From Methylobacterium dankookense (lineage in GTDB: Bacteria > Pseudomonadota > Alphaproteobacteria > Rhizobiales > Beijerinckiaceae), in assembly GCF_902141855.1 (NCBI RefSeq), contig NZ_CABFVH010000030.1, positions 1-64,000 of the forward strand: a stretch of DNA of 64,000 nucleotides, written 5' to 3'. Positions 33,412 through 42,118 of the stretch are shown here, one piece after another. Position numbers and translations under genes: made by a program. The stretch's first letter is position 1, and each line of letters begins with the position of its first letter. Below the pieces are notes generated by a model that saw only the letters and a program-made list of their open reading frames with translations, ran no database searches and had not been told where the DNA came from.

Positions 33412-34587
33412 TCAGGCTTCGACGGCCGGGCCCGGGTCCGCGGGCACCGCGGCGATTCCGGCACTGGCCGCCCAAGCCGTGAGATCCTGCTTGCGGATCG
33501 CCGCCGCCATCATGTCGGGGAAGAGGTCCGGCGTGCAGGCGAAAGCCGGCACGCCGAGCGCCGCGAGCTTCGCCGCGAGCGCCCGGTCGTAGGCCGGGGC
33601 GCCCTCGTCGGAGAGGGCGAGCAGGGCCACCATCTGCACGCCCGAGGCCACGAGGCGCAGCGCGCGGGCCAGGAGCCCCGCCGTGACGCCGCCCTCGTAG
33701 AGGTCGGAGATCAGGACGAGGATCGTGTCCTCCGGCCGCGTGATGCGGGATTCGCAGTAGCCGACCGCGCGGTTGATGTCGGTGCCGCCGCCGAGTTGCA
33801 CCGAGAACAGCACCTCGACCGGATCGTCGAGGGAATCGGAGAGGTCGACCACCTCGGTGTCGAACACCACGAGCCGGGTCGAGACTGCGGGCAGCGAGGC
33901 CATCACCGCGCCGAAGATGCTCGAATAGACTACGGAATTCGCCATCGAGCCGGACTGGTCGATGCACAGGACCACGTCCTTCAGCGAGCCGCGGCTCTTG
34001 CGGCCATGGCCGAGGCGCGTCTCCGGGATGATGGTGCGGTACTCCGCCTGGTAGTGGCGCAGGTTCGCCCGGATGGTGCGGTTCCAGTCGATCTCGGCAT
34101 GGCGCGGGCGCCGGTTGATGCTCGCCCGGTCGATCGCCCCATTCACGGCCTGTTTCAGAGGCTCCTCGAGCTTCTTCAGCAGCGCGTCGACCACCTTGCG
34201 GACAACGAGGCGGGCCGTGGATTTGGTCCGTCCGCCGAGGAGGCCGCGCATCGAGATCAGCGTCGAGACGAGCGAGACGTCGGGCACGACCGCCTCGAGC
34301 ATCTCGGGCTCGGTGAGCATGCGCTTCAGGTCGAGGCGCTCGAAGGCGTCGCGCTGCATCACCTGCACGACGGAGGCCGGGAAGTAGTCGCGGATGTCGC
34401 CGAGCCAGCGCGGCACGGAGGGCGCCGAGCTGCCGAGGCCGCCGCTGCGGTCGGAATCGTAGAGGGCGCCGAGCGCCCGGTCGAGGCGCTGGTCCCGCTC
34501 GGAGAGCGCACAGCCGGTGCCCTCGGCGGGACCGCCGCCGAGGACGAGGCGCCAGCGGCGCAGGCGTTCGGTCTCGGGCTCGCTCAA
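33412..34587 (-). CDS. yehP: VWA-domain protein of the MoxR/SWIM/DUF5682 cluster (YehP-like)
   Basis: 391 aa from a TTG start at 34587 that overlaps the previous TGA (TTGA); no ATG fits better. A helical N-terminal region (~1-195) precedes a von Willebrand A domain with a complete MIDAS start, C-I-D-Q-S-G-S-M (Asp210, Ser212, Ser214), later G-G-G-T-D-I (the Thr ligand) and I-S-D-L-Y-E-G. Partner VWA proteins of MoxR ATPases bind metal and act as adaptors in assembling protein complexes. Last gene of a five-gene operon matching E. coli yehLMPQ in content. Biological role unknown. Confidence 0.83.
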   Translation of the reverse strand: MSEPETERLRRWRLVLGGGPAEGTGCALSERDQRLDRALGALYDSDRSGGLGSSAPSVPRWLGDIRDYFPASVVQVMQRDAFERLDLKRMLTEPEMLEAVVPDVSLVSTLISMRGLLGGRTKSTARLVVRKVVDALLKKLEEPLKQAVNGAIDRASINRRPRHAEIDWNRTIRANLRHYQAEYRTIIPETRLGHGRKSRGSLKDVVLCIDQSGSMANSVVYSSIFGAVMASLPAVSTRLVVFDTEVVDLSDSLDDPVEVLFSVQLGGGTDINRAVGYCESRITRPEDTILVLISDLYEGGVTAGLLARALRLVASGVQMVALLALSDEGAPAYDRALAAKLAALGVPAFACTPDLFPDMMAAAIRKQDLTAWAASAGIAAVPADPGPAVEA

Positions 34588-36938
34588 CCGGCATCCTCCG
34601 TCGTCGCGGGCTCGGGCCCGAGGAGCAGGCGCAGGATCGGCAGCACCCGCGCGGCGCGCGCGGCGTCGAACATCGTGCCGACGCCCTCCGGCCCGCCGCC
34701 ATCCGGCCGGGCCAGGGCCTCGCCGATCATCCGCCGCTCGGCCGGAGCGATCGTCGCGAAGGTCCGGCGCACCAGCGGCAGCAATTCGGTGAAGGCCTCC
34801 GCGTCGAGGCCGCAGAGCCAGTCGTCCACCACTGCGAGCAGGCCCTGCCCGTGGATCAGCGCGGTGCCGCTCTCCTCCAGGAAGCCCTCGATCCAGGCGG
34901 CCGCCGCCACCGCGCCCGCCGCGCGCGACAGGGCGCGGCGCAGGCGGTCCCCCGCCTCCTCCGTCGGAATCGCGCGGTCGTCGTAGAGCAGGCGCACGGC
35001 ACGCCCAACCACGCGGCCATGGACGTGCTCCTGGTCGGCCAGGGCCCGCAGGGCCTCGTGCCAGATGTCCTTGAGCGCGGCCTCCTCCAGCAGGGCCACC
35101 GCCTGCGAGACGGCGACGATGCGGGCCTTGGCGGCGGCGGCGGCGTCGTCGTCGAGGCTCTGGCAGGCGGCCACCAGCCCGGCGGCGGCCCGCGGCACCA
35201 GCCCGCGCACCACGGCGAGGACCGGTGCGGTGTCTGACGAGCGCACCGAGCCGTAGCGGGCGAGCTCGGCCAGCGGCGGCAACGCCTCCATCAGGTCGAA
35301 CACGTCCGCCGAGACCGCGGCGCGGTCGTCGAGAGCCTGCACCACCTCGGCCCCCGCCGCGGCGAGGTCGGCGTCGAGCAGGGTGGCGATCAGCCCGGCG
35401 AGCTCCGCGACGCGGGTCGCCCCCTGCGCCGTGGCGCGCACCCGCGCGGCGGCGGCCTCGGCCACCGTGCCGCCCTCGGCGGAGGCGGCGACCAGCTCCA
35501 CCACCCATTCGGGCTGCCAGGCGAGGAACCAGCCCTCCTTGAAGGTGCCGCGCCCGCGCGCCTGCCGCCGGCTGCCCCAGGGGATGCCGATGAGTTGGAG
35601 CCGGTTGAGGAAATGGCTGCGGGCGAGGTCGGTCTCCTTGCGCAGGTCGAGGGTGATCTCGCCGGCATCCGCGCCGGGCTTGAGGCGCAGGCGCCGGCAC
35701 TGCGCCTCGAAATCCGCCTCGACCGGGGTGCCGGGGCTGTCGGGCGGCGTGGCGCCGAGGCGCTCGCCGATGACGAGCTTGCGCCGGATCAGCGCCATCG
35801 GCGCCGGATCGGCGAAGCACAGGGTCGCCTGCGCCGCCTCGTCGAGATCCTCCAGCGAGGGCCGCGCCCGGCCGCGGAAGCCCGCCAGCGCCTCGGCGAG
35901 GCGGGCGGCCTCGATCACCGAGGCCGGCGAGGCGTCGAGATCGGCCGCGCGCAGGAGTGCGGCGGCCCGGGCGAGCCAGCGGGCGGCGACCCGGCCCTCA
36001 TGGTTCCACAGGGTGTCGTACCATTCGGGCGAGAGCACCCCGGCGCGGTATCCGGAGGCCGTCGCCAGGCGCTCGTAGGACCAGGGCGCCCAGGCGCTGG
36101 CGACCTTGGTCTTGGGCAGGCCCTTCAGGGTGGCGGCATCGAGGCCCGCCTGGCCCCTCGCATCGTGGCGGGCGAGCGCCGGCACGTGCCAGGCGCCGCA
36201 GACCACGGCGATGCGCGCGAAGCCGTCCTTGGCCGCCCGGCGGATGGCGCCGCGCATATGCGCCTCGCGGGCCTCCTCGCGGAAGCGCTCGTCCGCGTCG
36301 GGCTCGGCCTGCTCGCGCAGAGCCGTCATCGCCTCGGCGATCGCCGCGAACACGTCGCCGTCCGCGCCGGCCCGGCTCTCCACGAGCGCGTCCCACCAGC
36401 GCTCGCCGTCCGGGAAGCCTGCGGCGGCGGCCAGCTCGCCGAGCGGGTCGCGGCGCAAGGCGGCGGGCGCCGTCGGCGGCTCCTCGGATGCATCCTGGGG
36501 CGCATCTTGGGGCGCATCCGGAGGGTCATCCGAGGGCGCTGTCCCGGCCGCCGAGGCGACGGGCTCCGCGTCGATCGGCTCGGCGCCCTCCGTCGCGTCG
36601 CCGGGCGGCCCGAACCCGTCCGCGAGCTGGATCGCGTGCGGCAGGTCGATGAAGCGCACGGGCAGGCCGGAGGCGAGCGCCCCCTGCATCGCCACCCATT
36701 CGGGCGAGAACGCCGCATAGGGGAAGAAGACGCAGTCGCGCGGCCGGTCCGGCCGGTAGACGAGGAGCGCGACGGGCGGCGCCATGCCCGCCTCGGCCGC
36801 GAGCGGGATCAGCGCCTCGGCATCCGGCGGCCCTTCGATCAGCAGGCAATCGGGCCGGAACGCGTCGAGGGCCGCGCGCAGCGAGCGGGCCGAGCCCGGC
36901 CCGTGGTGGCGGATGCCGAAAAGGCGGATCTCGGGCAT
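34584..36938 (-). CDS. yehM: DUF5682-family protein (YehM-like)
   Basis: 784 aa from ATG 36938. The start R-L-F-G-I-R-H-H-G-P-G-S-A-R-S-L and I-E-G-P-P-D-A near residue 35 are the recognisable marks of DUF5682. An acidic, proline/alanine-rich low-complexity linker lies around 125-160 (repeats of D-A-P-Q-D). C-G-A-W-H-V-P-A-L follows, resembling the TraB/erythromycin-esterase-like motif. The C-terminal half is mostly helical. No catalytic activity is known. It is encoded between the MoxR ATPase and VWA genes with a 4-bp overlap to the latter. Confidence 0.78.
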   Translation of the reverse strand: MPEIRLFGIRHHGPGSARSLRAALDAFRPDCLLIEGPPDAEALIPLAAEAGMAPPVALLVYRPDRPRDCVFFPYAAFSPEWVAMQGALASGLPVRFIDLPHAIQLADGFGPPGDATEGAEPIDAEPVASAAGTAPSDDPPDAPQDAPQDASEEPPTAPAALRRDPLGELAAAAGFPDGERWWDALVESRAGADGDVFAAIAEAMTALREQAEPDADERFREEAREAHMRGAIRRAAKDGFARIAVVCGAWHVPALARHDARGQAGLDAATLKGLPKTKVASAWAPWSYERLATASGYRAGVLSPEWYDTLWNHEGRVAARWLARAAALLRAADLDASPASVIEAARLAEALAGFRGRARPSLEDLDEAAQATLCFADPAPMALIRRKLVIGERLGATPPDSPGTPVEADFEAQCRRLRLKPGADAGEITLDLRKETDLARSHFLNRLQLIGIPWGSRRQARGRGTFKEGWFLAWQPEWVVELVAASAEGGTVAEAAAARVRATAQGATRVAELAGLIATLLDADLAAAGAEVVQALDDRAAVSADVFDLMEALPPLAELARYGSVRSSDTAPVLAVVRGLVPRAAAGLVAACQSLDDDAAAAAKARIVAVSQAVALLEEAALKDIWHEALRALADQEHVHGRVVGRAVRLLYDDRAIPTEEAGDRLRRALSRAAGAVAAAAWIEGFLEESGTALIHGQGLLAVVDDWLCGLDAEAFTELLPLVRRTFATIAPAERRMIGEALARPDGGGPEGVGTMFDAARAARVLPILRLLLGPEPATTEDAG

Positions 36939-36950
36939 CGGGGCGCCCCG

Positions 36951-38051
36951 TCAGGCGGTCTCGCGGGCGGCCCTGTAGAAGTCCTTCCAGTCCGGGCGCT
37001 CCTTGACCACGGTCTCGAGATATTCCCGCCAGACGATGGCGTCCTGCACCGGATCCTTCACCACCGCGCCGCTGATCCCGGAGACGAGGTCGTGCGCCGA
37101 GAGCCGGCCGTCGCCGAAATGCGCGGCCAGCGCCAGGCCGCTGCCGACGACGCTGATCGCCTCGGCGGTCGAGAGCGTGCCGGAAGGCTGCTTGACCTTG
37201 CTCTTGCCGTCCGCCGTCACGCCCTCCCGCAACTCGCGGAAGATCGTGACCACGCGGCGGATCTGGTCGGCGCCCGGGGGCTCGGCCGGGATCTCGAAGG
37301 CGCGGCCGAGGGAGGCGACCCGGGTCTCGACGATGGCGATCTCCGCCTCGATGGTGGCGGGCGGTGGCAGCACCACGGTGTTGAAGCGGCGCTTGAGCGC
37401 GCTCGACAGCTCGTTGACGCCCCGGTCGCGGTTGTTGGCCGTGGCGATCAGGTTGAAGCCCTTCTGGGCCGGCACCTCCGCGTTCAACTCCGGAATCGGC
37501 AGCGTCTTCTCGGAGAGGATGGTGATGAAGCTGTCCTGCGTCTCCGAGGGGATGCGGGTCAGCTCCTCGACGCGGGCGATGCGGCCCTCGTTCATGGCGC
37601 GCATCACCGGCGAGCCCACCACCGCCTCGCGGCTCGGGCCCTTGGCCAGCAGCAGCGCGTAGTTCCAGCCGTAGCGGATCGCCTCCTCGCTGGTGCCGGC
37701 CGTGCCCTGCACGATGAGCCGCGAGGTGCCGCAGATCGCCGCCGCGAGGTGCTCGCTGACCCAACTCTTGGCGGTGCCGGGCACGCCGAGCAGCAGCAGC
37801 GCCCGGTCGGTGGCGAGCGTCGCCACCGCGATCTCCATCAGCCGCCGGTCGCCGATATATTTCGGGCTGACCTCGAAGCCGGAAGGCAGGCGCCCGCCCA
37901 TCAGGTAGGTGACCACCGCCTGGGGCGACATCTGCCAGTTCGGCGGCCGGGCCCTGTCATCGGCGGTGCGGAGCGCCGCGATCTCCTCGGCGAAGGCGTC
38001 CTCGGCGGCCTGACGCAGCTGCGCGGCCTTGCTCCCGTTCGTCGACGTCAT
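36951..38051 (-). CDS. yehL: MoxR-family AAA+ ATPase (YehL-like)
   Basis: 366 aa from ATG 38051, overlapping the DUF5691 stop (ATGA). Walker A is G-V-P-G-T-A-K-S (89-96). The Walker B region reads A-R-V-E-E-L (159-164), where the usual Asp is Glu. Sensor 1 is A-T-A-N-N-R-D-R-G (203-211) and the arginine-finger segment R-R-F is at 221-223. MoxR ATPases act with VWA partners to remodel or activate protein complexes, for example CoxD/CoxE for CO dehydrogenase. The client here is unknown. Confidence 0.85.
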   Translation of the reverse strand: MTSTNGSKAAQLRQAAEDAFAEEIAALRTADDRARPPNWQMSPQAVVTYLMGGRLPSGFEVSPKYIGDRRLMEIAVATLATDRALLLLGVPGTAKSWVSEHLAAAICGTSRLIVQGTAGTSEEAIRYGWNYALLLAKGPSREAVVGSPVMRAMNEGRIARVEELTRIPSETQDSFITILSEKTLPIPELNAEVPAQKGFNLIATANNRDRGVNELSSALKRRFNTVVLPPPATIEAEIAIVETRVASLGRAFEIPAEPPGADQIRRVVTIFRELREGVTADGKSKVKQPSGTLSTAEAISVVGSGLALAAHFGDGRLSAHDLVSGISGAVVKDPVQDAIVWREYLETVVKERPDWKDFYRAARETA

Positions 38052-39637
38052 CCTCGGGCGCTCTCCCCTGCGGTGATTGGCGGTCCGAATTCGCGCCGCA
38101 TCGCGGCGCGCAGCTCCAGGGTCTCGGCGAGGCGGGCGACCTGGCCGCGCAGGCGCTCGTCCGCATCCTCGGGCAGGCGCGCGAGGATCGCGGCGGCGGA
38201 GGCCGCCTCGTCCTCGCCCGGGAAGGCCCGGTCGGCGAGGCGGTCGATCAGCCAGGTCTTGGCCAGCGCGTCGCGGTCGGCGCGGGGGCCGCGGGTCACG
38301 GCGGCGAGCCAGTCGAGATGGGCGGCGGTGAAGCGCGCGGAGAAGGCGGCCGGCCCGTGGCTGAGATGGGGGAGGACGATCTCGGCCTCGCCCCCCCGGA
38401 AGGCCTCCTCCACCAGCCGCTCCCAGTCCGGCGCGGGCAGGAGCGCCGCGGCCCGGGCCCATTTCTCGCGCAGCGGATTCGTGCGCCGGATGCCGGAGAG
38501 GCGGCCGGCATGGGCCTCGCCGAGCACCTCCGCCAGGGCACGGGCCCAGTCCGCATCGCGCTCGCGGCGGATGGCGGCGAAGAGGCCCTCGAAGACCGGG
38601 TCGGCCCACTCGCTGCGCAGCGCCAGCTCGATCCAGAGCCGCGGCGGGTGCTCGCCGAGGGCGTGGAGCGGGGCCGCCGCCAGGATCTCCTGCAGGAGCA
38701 GGGCCCGGGTGCCGCCGCCCTGCCGCGCGTAGGGGCGCGGCTCGACCCCGTCGCGGGCGAGCGTCGGCGATTCCTCGGGCAGGGTCACAACCAGCGTGTG
38801 CGCGGTGCCGCCCAGGAGCTTGGTCTTGGCCGTGACGGCGAGCGCTGCCGTCGCCCGAACCGCCATGCGGGAGGCGAGGAGCGAGCGGGTCAGGCTGGGC
38901 AGCAGGCGCTGCGCGGTGGCGCGCACGCCGGAGCTGCGGTCGTCGAGGCAGGTTTCGAGGAAGGGCGCGTCGGCCTCGGACAGGCCGACCTCCAGGGTGG
39001 CGACGAGGGTCTGGCGCATCTCCGCTTTCTCGGCCCGGAACCCGGCCTCCAGGGCCGCGCGGGCGGCCTCCGGATCGCGCATCCGGAAATCCGCGAAGGC
39101 GGCGCGCCGCTCGGCCGGCGTGCCCTCCAGCCAATCCGCGGACGGGGCGCCGTCCGCCTCGTCCGTCCCGTCGCCGCAGGCTCGGTCGAGCCAGGCGAGC
39201 TCGGCCCCGGCGATCCGCCCGACCGCCCCGGCGAGGTCGGAGCGGTGGCCGGCGAGCGCCGGCAGCAGCCAGGGCGGGGCGCGCGTTCCCGCGGTGGCGG
39301 CGAGGTCGCACCATTCCCGCAGCCGGTCGCGCCCGCCGCCCGCGAGCAGCAGGGCGAGGCGCGCGGCCGCGGCGGGCGGGCATTCGGGCCCCGCCGCCGC
39401 GCGGGGCTCGGCCGGCACCAGCACCTCGGCCGCGAAGCCCGATCCCGCGAGGTGATGGACGCCGTGGCCGGCGAGCCGCCCGAGCAGGGCGCCGCCCGGA
39501 TCGGCCCCCGAGTCCACCTCGCCCCAGGGCGTCGCGGCGGCGCCGGCCGGCGCCCGGTCGGCGCCGAGCAGGGCGGCGGCGAGCGCCGTCTCCCAGGTAT
39601 CACCGATCGTGTCGGCCCCGGTATCGGCCACGCCCAT
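38048..39637 (-). CDS. DUF5691-family protein
   Basis: 529 aa from ATG 39637. Alanine/leucine-rich and predicted almost wholly helical with HEAT-like repeats (for example F-L-E-T-C-L-D-D-R-S-S-G-V-R-A-T-A at about 230). W-E-T-A-L-A-A-A-L-L-G near the start and K-T-K-L-L-G in the centre are the landmarks I used for DUF5691. No catalytic motif is visible, so it is probably a scaffold. Its start overlaps the SWIM gene stop by one base and its end overlaps the MoxR start. Confidence 0.7.
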   Translation of the reverse strand: MGVADTGADTIGDTWETALAAALLGADRAPAGAAATPWGEVDSGADPGGALLGRLAGHGVHHLAGSGFAAEVLVPAEPRAAAGPECPPAAAARLALLLAGGGRDRLREWCDLAATAGTRAPPWLLPALAGHRSDLAGAVGRIAGAELAWLDRACGDGTDEADGAPSADWLEGTPAERRAAFADFRMRDPEAARAALEAGFRAEKAEMRQTLVATLEVGLSEADAPFLETCLDDRSSGVRATAQRLLPSLTRSLLASRMAVRATAALAVTAKTKLLGGTAHTLVVTLPEESPTLARDGVEPRPYARQGGGTRALLLQEILAAAPLHALGEHPPRLWIELALRSEWADPVFEGLFAAIRRERDADWARALAEVLGEAHAGRLSGIRRTNPLREKWARAAALLPAPDWERLVEEAFRGGEAEIVLPHLSHGPAAFSARFTAAHLDWLAAVTRGPRADRDALAKTWLIDRLADRAFPGEDEAASAAAILARLPEDADERLRGQVARLAETLELRAAMRREFGPPITAGESARG

Positions 39638-40998
39638 CAGGCCGCCCGCATTAGGATCGGGCGCGCATCCTGCGCCGGCACCGCGTAGAGCCGGCCCTCC
39701 GCCACCAGGGCGAGGGCATCGAGGCCGAACCCGTCATAGAGGCCGAACAGCCCGACCGGGCGGCCCGCGGCCACCGCCATCAGGGCCGGCAGGTGCGGGG
39801 CGGCCCGCAGGGGCAGGCAGCCGGTGGCGTCGCCCGCCGCCAGGGCGCTGCCATCGGCGAGGCGCCCGAGCCGCACGCCCGAGAGACGCAGCGGCCAGCG
39901 CTCCGTCCAAGGCGCGCGGGCGAGCGCCGCGGCGAAATGGTCGAGGGCCTCGGCGACGCTGCCGGTGCCCGGCAGGTCCGCGGAGGGAGAGGGTCCGGCA
40001 CGGCCCTCGCGGAAGACGGCGCGCAGGGGCGGGTCGCCGGGGTGGAAGGCGAGCGCGCCGGTGAAGTCCTGGCCGGCGGGCGGGGCCGGCGGCAGCGGCG
40101 AGCCCGCCGTGCCGTAGTCGATCACCTGAGCCAGGGCGCCGGTCCCGCGCCCGACGAGCCAGACGCTGCGCGCGGTGAGCTTGTCCTCCTCGTCCACCGC
40201 CTGGGCGAGCACGGCCCAATCGTCCGTCCGGTCGGGCCGAGCCGCCATCTCCTCGGCGGTGACGGGGTAGCCGATCGCGGCGCGTACCCCCGCCGCCTGT
40301 TCGGGCTCCAGGGCGTCGAGGCGCCGCGCGGCCCGGACGAGGAGCGCGATCCGGCCGAGCCCGAGGGCGAGGGCCGCCTCCGGCCGTGCCGCGCCGGGCC
40401 GGGCGCCCGCGGCGACGAGGCCGGGCAAGGCGCGCACCCGGCGCGCGAGGCCCGGGGCCTGCCCGTCCACGAGGCGGCCGGCCATGCGGTCCCAGAAGGC
40501 GTAGGGCTCGCCCCACACGCTCGCGAGGCCGCGCCGCATCAGGTCGCGCAGCCAGAGGTCGAGTTCGTCGAGGGAGGCCGCGACGCGCTCCTCCCGCGCC
40601 TGCCGGCGCTTGGCCTGGGCCTTCTCGTCGACGGGCTTGGCCGGCTCGCGGGCCTTGGTCTCGGCCGCGGCGCTGCGGCTCTCCCGGCCCTTCGCCCAGG
40701 CCGCCACCCAGTCCGGCTGCTCGGCCTCGGCGAGGGGCGCGCCGGCATCGACCAGCATCAGCCCGAGGGCGTGCTTGCAGGGGAACTTCCGGCTCGGGCA
40801 GGTGCATTTCGAGGCCGGGCCGGACAGGTCGGCGACCGTGCGGTAGGGCGCCGCCCCGCTGCCCTTGATCTCGCCCCAGATCACCGGGCCGCTGCGCCCG
40901 AGCCCCGCCCATTTCGCCGGCTTCGCCTGGTCCTGGCCGGCCTTGCGGCTCGACGCGTCCGGCGCGAGATCGAGAATCTGGGCTGTGGTCAGGCTCAT
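39637..40998 (-). CDS. yehQ: SWIM zinc-finger protein (YehQ-like)
   Basis: 453 aa from ATG 40998; an ATG at 41091 is also in frame but upstream residues are not conserved-looking. The SWIM motif C-x-C-x6-C-x-H is exact: Cys65, Cys67, Cys74, His76 (K-C-T-C-P-S-R-K-F-P-C-K-H). A charged stretch (~105-150) and a long helical, alanine-rich remainder follow. SWIM fingers bind DNA or proteins. First gene of the five-gene operon, so its promoter lies in 40999-41163. Confidence 0.82.
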   Translation of the reverse strand: MSLTTAQILDLAPDASSRKAGQDQAKPAKWAGLGRSGPVIWGEIKGSGAAPYRTVADLSGPASKCTCPSRKFPCKHALGLMLVDAGAPLAEAEQPDWVAAWAKGRESRSAAAETKAREPAKPVDEKAQAKRRQAREERVAASLDELDLWLRDLMRRGLASVWGEPYAFWDRMAGRLVDGQAPGLARRVRALPGLVAAGARPGAARPEAALALGLGRIALLVRAARRLDALEPEQAAGVRAAIGYPVTAEEMAARPDRTDDWAVLAQAVDEEDKLTARSVWLVGRGTGALAQVIDYGTAGSPLPPAPPAGQDFTGALAFHPGDPPLRAVFREGRAGPSPSADLPGTGSVAEALDHFAAALARAPWTERWPLRLSGVRLGRLADGSALAAGDATGCLPLRAAPHLPALMAVAAGRPVGLFGLYDGFGLDALALVAEGRLYAVPAQDARPILMRAA

Positions 40999-41163
40999 GC
41001 GGGGGGACGCTGGGCTCCTGATTCGGCAGTTGGCCAGAGCATTTAGAAGATCTGTCCGGCTATTGGAAGCGCGGACGACCCTCTTCGCCAAGCAACGGCC
41101 GGATCATTTGCCGGCTCCGAGGCTCGTTCGAGCGATCCTCGGAGCGCGACGCGTCCTCGGAGC

Positions 41164-42060
41164 TCAGGCCGCGGCGGGCAGGGTTGCGCGGGCCGCGATG
41201 GCGGCGCGCACGATCGCCTCGACCTCGGCGCGGCGCTGGCCCGTGAGCGGCCGGCGCGGGGCCCGCACGGTCTCGGTCGAGCCGATGGCGAGGGCCTCGG
41301 CGAGCTTGATGTTCTGGACCAGGTAGGTCGACACGTCGAGGTCGAGCAGCGGGCGGAACCAGCGGTAGATCGCCAGCGCCTCGTCGTAGCGGCCGGCCTT
41401 CATCAGCCGGTAGATCGCCACCGTCTCATCGGGGAAGGCGCAGACGAGGCCCGCGACCCAGCCGCAGGCGCCGACCGCCAGCGCCTCGAAGGCGAGGTTG
41501 TCGACGCCGGTGAGCACGGCGTAGCGGTCGCCGAGGCGGTTGATGATCTCGGTGGTGCGGCGGATGTCGTCGGAGGATTCCTTGATCGCCACGAAGCGGC
41601 TGTCGGCGGCCAGCTCCTCCATGATCTCGGGGGTCACGTCGACCCGGTAGGCGACGCGGTTGGAGTAGATCATCACCGGCAGGTCGCCGGCCTGGGCCAC
41701 CGCGCGCAGGGTCTCGACCGTCTCGGCCGGGTCGGTGTGGTAGATCGGGCTCGGCACCACCATCAGGCCGCTCGCCCCGGCCTTCGCCGCCTTCTCGGCC
41801 AGCGCGCAGGCCTCGCGGGTGCCGGCCTCGGAGACCGTCATCAGGACGGGCTTGCCCTGGGCCACCGCCTGGGCGCGCTGGAGCACCGCGATGCGCTCGT
41901 CCTGCGACAGCATCGGGCCCTCGCCCAGCGAGCCGCAGACGATGAGGCCGTCGCAGCCCGCCTCCATCTGGAGGCCGAAGCAGCGCTCCATCTCGGCGTG
42001 GTCCAGGCTGCCGTCGGCGTTGAACTTGGTCGTGACGGCGGGGATGACACCGGTCCACAT
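41164..42060 (-). CDS. DapA-family (dihydrodipicolinate synthase/N-acetylneuraminate lyase) aldolase
   Basis: 298 aa from ATG 42060. Schiff-base lysine Lys160 in V-A-I-K-E-S-S and Tyr132 mark the class I aldolase TIM barrel. The substrate loop reads G-S-L-G-E-G (43-48) instead of the G-T-T-G-E of lysine-pathway DapA, so it is more likely a catabolic lyase or dehydratase. It is the last gene behind a Liv-type importer, 58 bp after livM, and probably acts on the imported compound or its keto acid. Confidence 0.8.
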   Translation of the reverse strand: MWTGVIPAVTTKFNADGSLDHAEMERCFGLQMEAGCDGLIVCGSLGEGPMLSQDERIAVLQRAQAVAQGKPVLMTVSEAGTREACALAEKAAKAGASGLMVVPSPIYHTDPAETVETLRAVAQAGDLPVMIYSNRVAYRVDVTPEIMEELAADSRFVAIKESSDDIRRTTEIINRLGDRYAVLTGVDNLAFEALAVGACGWVAGLVCAFPDETVAIYRLMKAGRYDEALAIYRWFRPLLDLDVSTYLVQNIKLAEALAIGSTETVRAPRRPLTGQRRAEVEAIVRAAIAARATLPAAA

Positions 42061-42118
42061 GGTCGTTCGTCCTTGGGTTGCGCGTGAATCGTGAAAGGCG
42101 GAATTCGGGCGTGGTGCG

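Noticed and set aside
35595..38732. 1045-codon plus-strand frame opposite the DUF5682 and MoxR genes
   Set aside because: It crosses several overlapping real genes and has no recognisable domain; long antisense frames are expected at this GC content.
41164..42060. Lysine-biosynthesis DapA assignment
   Set aside because: The substrate loop differs and the gene sits behind an importer; only the family call is supported.
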